A stretch of 8,278 bases of DNA from JAWWBG01 sp033721095. Lineage in GTDB: Bacteria; Actinomycetota; Nitriliruptoria; Nitriliruptorales; Nitriliruptoraceae. A program made the position numbers and the translations under genes. Positions 6,927-8,278 of the stretch are shown one piece after another. Below the pieces are notes generated by a model. That model saw only the letters and a list, made by a program, of their open reading frames with translations. It had not been told where the DNA came from and ran no database searches. How positions within the stretch are numbered: the stretch's first letter is position 1; each line of letters starts with the position of its first letter. The stretch lies in NCBI GenBank assembly GCA_033721095.1, contig JAWWBG010000115.1, positions 1 through 8,278 of the forward strand. Direction: 5' to 3'.

Positions 6927-7666
6927 GCGGCCGATGACCGCTTGGCACGCCGGCGTTCGATCAACCAGGCCGCGAGGATCGAGACCTCGTAGAACAGGAT
7001 CATCGGCCCGGCGAGAAACAGCAGCGTGACGGCATCGGTGGAGGGCGTGATGACGGCGGCCAACGTGACGTTGAGGACGATGGCGTAGGACCGGAACCGA
7101 CGCAGGCCGTGTGCCTTCACGACGCCGGCCATCGCCAGGAAGATCAGCACGAGCGGGATCTCGAAGACCATCCCGAACGCAAGCGCCGTCCGGGTGAAGA
7201 ACGACAGGTATTCGCTGGCCGTCAGCAGGGGTGTGATGTTGTCGCCGCCGATGCCCAGCAGGATCCGCAGGCCCTGTGGGATCACCAGGTACGAAAACCC
7301 GAGTCCGAGCGCGAACATCAGCTGGCTGCCGACGACGAAGGGCAGCGCGTACCGGCGCTCGGTCGAGGTGAGTCCGGGAGTGATGAAGCGCCAGAGCTGG
7401 TAGAAGAGGACGGGTCCGCCGATGAACAGCCCGATGATCAACGAGGTCTTGATGCGGACGCTGAAGGCCTCGAGGGCTCGGCCGGCGACCAGGGCGCACT
7501 CGCCACTGGCATCGCGATAGGCGGTCGGCACGTCGCAGTAGGGCGCGACGAGCACGTCGAAGACCTGCTCGAAGACGATGTAGCCGACGATCGTGCCGAC
7601 GCCGACGGCGAGCAGGGCGCGGAAGACGCGGGTCCGCAGCTCCGCGAGGTGCTCCATCAGGGACAT
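6923..7666 (-). CDS. tatC: Sec-independent protein translocase subunit TatC
   Basis: This 247-residue polytopic protein is TatC, the membrane receptor that recognises twin-arginine signal peptides and recruits TatA to export folded proteins. It opens with MSLMEHLAELRTRV, the family's cytosolic HL-x-ELR signature, and shows six membrane helices at about 17-40, 73-91, 106-129, 155-179, 192-208 and 212-235. Visible key residues are the RIKTSL segment (71-76), P85, and E103 in FITPGLTSTERR, the position corresponding to signal-binding Glu103 of E. coli, plus E170 in GMVFEIP and D211 in ITPSTDAV. Two cysteines in the first external loop (C44, C57) look like the pair I recall from actinobacterial TatC. 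The start ATG lies 32 nt after tatA, with a weak GGCGAG ribosome binding region that falls inside a hairpin. The stop overlaps the helicase start. Identification is secure. Confidence 0.97.
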   Translation of the reverse strand: MSLMEHLAELRTRVFRALLAVGVGTIVGYIVFEQVFDVLVAPYCDVPTAYRDASGECALVAGRALEAFSVRIKTSLIIGLFIGGPVLFYQLWRFITPGLTSTERRYALPFVVGSQLMFALGLGFSYLVIPQGLRILLGIGGDNITPLLTASEYLSFFTRTALAFGMVFEIPLVLIFLAMAGVVKAHGLRRFRSYAIVLNVTLAAVITPSTDAVTLLFLAGPMILFYEVSILAAWLIERRRAKRSSAA

Positions 7667-7667
7667 C

Positions 7668-7695
7668 TCGCCGAGTGCCCCAGCGGACTCGGCGA
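7668..7695 (-). promoter_or_regulatory. intercistronic hairpin covering the tatC ribosome binding region
   Basis: The arms TCGCCGAGT and ACTCGGCGA form a perfect 9-bp stem (7668-7676 with 7687-7695) around a 10-nt loop. The stem begins three bases after the tatA stop codon and ends one base before the tatC ATG, so the GGCGAG sequence in front of tatC is paired. No T-run follows, so it is unlikely to be a full terminator. It could lower tatC translation, couple it to tatA translation, or protect the tatA message. Confidence 0.55.
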
Positions 7696-7698
7696 TGG

Positions 7699-7887
7699 TC
7701 AGGACTCCTCGGAGCTCACGTCCTCGGACGCCGAGTCATCGTCCTCCGACGCCTCGGCCTGTCCCTTGCGGAACTCCTTGATGCTCTTCCCCATCGCGTT
7801 CGCCAGCTCTGGCAGCTTCTTCGCGCCGAACAGGACGATCACGATGAGCAGGATGATCCAGAGCTCGCCACCACCGGGCAGTGTCAT
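7699..7887 (-). CDS. tatA: twin-arginine translocase subunit TatA
   Basis: The 62-residue protein is TatA, which oligomerises with TatC to form the pathway for folded proteins across the cytoplasmic membrane. It has a very short N-terminal segment, one membrane helix (about 8-20, ELWIILLIVIVLFG), the FGAKKLPELANAMGKSIKEFRKG signature (19-41) with the conserved Phe-Gly hinge and a basic amphipathic helix, then an acidic Ser/Asp/Glu tail (45-62). Length and layout fit actinobacterial TatA better than TatB. The ATG is preceded by a well placed AAGGAT. TatC follows after 32 nt. The 53-nt gap upstream contains a possible promoter, so tatA may be transcribed separately from the preceding small gene. 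Confidence 0.97.
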   Translation of the reverse strand: MTLPGGGELWIILLIVIVLFGAKKLPELANAMGKSIKEFRKGQAEASEDDDSASEDVSSEES

Positions 7888-7892
7888 GCGAG

Positions 7893-7898
7893 ATCCTT
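7893..7898 (-). promoter_or_regulatory. ribosome binding site of tatA
   Basis: AAGGAT lies 5 nt upstream of the tatA ATG on the minus strand. It is the clearest Shine-Dalgarno match in the operon; the tatC, helicase and peptidase starts have weak sites or none. This is consistent with TatA being made in larger amounts than its neighbours. Confidence 0.7.
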
Positions 7899-7911
7899 GG
7901 TGAGTGGGTCC

Positions 7912-7917
7912 AGTGTA
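7912..7917 (-). promoter_or_regulatory. possible -10 element upstream of tatA
   Basis: TACACT on the minus strand fits the actinobacterial TANNNT -10 pattern. It lies 24 nt upstream of the tatA ATG, which would give a leader of roughly 18 nt containing the AAGGAT site. No convincing TTGACA-like -35 is seen at normal spacing, so this is a weak call. Confidence 0.3.
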
Positions 7918-7940
7918 CGAGTGATCGCCCGCAACCGAGT

Positions 7941-8207
7941 TCAGCGGTCGCGGCTGGCCCGGAGCTCGTCGACAGCGTCCTGGATGCGCTCGAGCTCACC
8001 CCGGGCGACGGCGAGATCGTCATTGATGGCGGCGATCTCGGGATCGAGATCGGCTCGAATGCTGCGAACGGACCCCGACAGCCGACGGGCGCCTCCCCAC
8101 AGGCTCGCGACCGCACCGACGAGCGCCAGGACGCAGGTTCCCGCCGTGACGGCGAGCAGCACAAGCAGTGGCGTTGACAGAGTCATCCCAGGTCGCGGCA
8201 CCGGCAT
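7941..8207 (-). CDS. small single-pass membrane protein with C-terminal coiled coil, unknown function
   Basis: I do not recognise this 88-residue product by family. An N-terminal hydrophobic stretch (about 10-37) reads as an uncleaved membrane anchor. It is followed by a GG turn, a basic ARRLSGSVRSIR segment (40-51) and a charged heptad-like helix (52-85: ADLDPEIAAINDDLAVARGELERIQDAVDELRASR) that looks like a coiled coil on the cytoplasmic side. Two starts are possible: ATG at 8207, or ATG at 8186 (codon 8), which gives MTLSTPLLVLL with the anchor nearer the N-terminus; neither has a strong ribosome binding site. It precedes tatA by 53 nt on the same strand, the place where pafC lies in M. 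tuberculosis. The opposite strand is also open across it with similar third-position G+C, so coding status rests on the anchor, the coiled coil and the operon context. It could be a DUF948-like scaffold or, more speculatively, a TatB-like accessory. Confidence 0.6.
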   Translation of the reverse strand: MPVPRPGMTLSTPLLVLLAVTAGTCVLALVGAVASLWGGARRLSGSVRSIRADLDPEIAAINDDLAVARGELERIQDAVDELRASRDR

Positions 8208-8240
8208 CCCATGGAACCAGAAGGTTGGCCCGACATGCAG

Positions 8241-8264
8241 CGGACCGGCCCGCGGGCCGGTCCG
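8241..8264. terminator. perfect 24-bp palindrome, probable terminator at the operon's upstream boundary
   Basis: The sequence is fully self-complementary and can fold as a 10-bp G+C-rich stem (CGGACCGGCC with GGCCGGTCCG) closed by a CGCG loop on either strand. It lies 34 nt upstream of the first gene. Only TT follows on the plus strand and no T-run on the minus strand. The likely role is termination of a gene beyond the window edge, insulating the tat operon; an operator for a dimeric regulator is also possible. Confidence 0.5.
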
Positions 8265-8278
8265 TTCACGATGTCGCA

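Noticed and set aside
3843..6992. A 1049-codon open frame on the plus strand opposite the helicase and part of the lipid-kinase-like gene
   Set aside because: It is exactly codon-in-phase with the helicase on the other strand over 4269-6926. Stops there would require TTA, CTA or TCA codons in the helicase, which are rare at this G+C content, so a long open antisense frame is expected. The product has no domain pattern, while the minus-strand frame carries every helicase motif.
6927..7499. Upstream extension of the helicase frame
   Set aside because: It overlaps tatC in another frame and is Arg/His/Pro-rich with no conserved sequence; the GTGA junction at 6926 gives a natural start.
7881..8177. 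A 98-codon plus-strand frame opposite the small anchored coiled-coil gene
   Set aside because: Third-position G+C does not separate the two strands, and its middle looks fairly protein-like. I preferred the minus strand because it gives a membrane helix plus coiled coil and is co-directional with the operon; the choice is not certain.
1..8278. Mobile elements, CRISPR arrays, tRNA or rRNA genes, phage genes
   Set aside because: No transposase or integrase motifs, no regularly spaced direct repeats and no tRNA-like cloverleaf were seen; the window is one continuous, conserved-type operon region.

Overview
The window is G+C-rich, with eight co-directional genes on the minus strand and no credible gene on the plus strand. 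The order tatA-tatC-HelY-type helicase, followed by a lipid-kinase-like protein and an M24 dipeptidase, matches from memory the actinobacterial neighbourhood seen in Mycobacterium tuberculosis (tatA, tatC, helY, ..., pepE). GTG starts are common and junctions are very tight. I read it as the chromosome of an actinobacterium, perhaps a deep-branching one, but the sequence alone does not give the genus.

Layout in transcription order, from high to low coordinates. A perfect 24-bp palindrome (8241-8264) marks the upstream boundary. A short protein with one membrane anchor and a coiled coil (7941-8207) comes first. Then come tatA (7699-7887) and tatC (6923-7666), separated by 32 nt that form a perfect 9-bp hairpin ending one base before the tatC start codon. 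The HelY-like Ski2-family RNA helicase (4269-6926) starts at a GTG overlapping the tatC stop (GTGA). A diacylglycerol-kinase-fold protein (3386-4288) overlaps the helicase end and has a strongly degenerate ATP-binding motif. An M24 metallopeptidase with a complete metal site (2292-3386) shares one base with it. A three-helix membrane protein (1962-2285) follows after 6 nt. After a 63-nt gap holding a hairpin and a possible promoter comes a YtcJ-like amidohydrolase (249-1898) that lacks the usual late catalytic Asp. The last 248 nt hold no convincing gene, only an inverted repeat with 11-bp arms.

Functionally, the clearest unit is a TatA/TatC export machine for folded proteins, translationally coupled to an RNA helicase and downstream enzymes. 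No tatB is visible as such; the small anchored coiled-coil protein upstream of tatA has a broadly TatB-like layout, but that link is speculative. Most of the window is ordinary conserved actinobacterial content. The points worth a second look are the tatA/tatC hairpin, the two enzymes with altered active sites, and the two unrecognised small membrane proteins.
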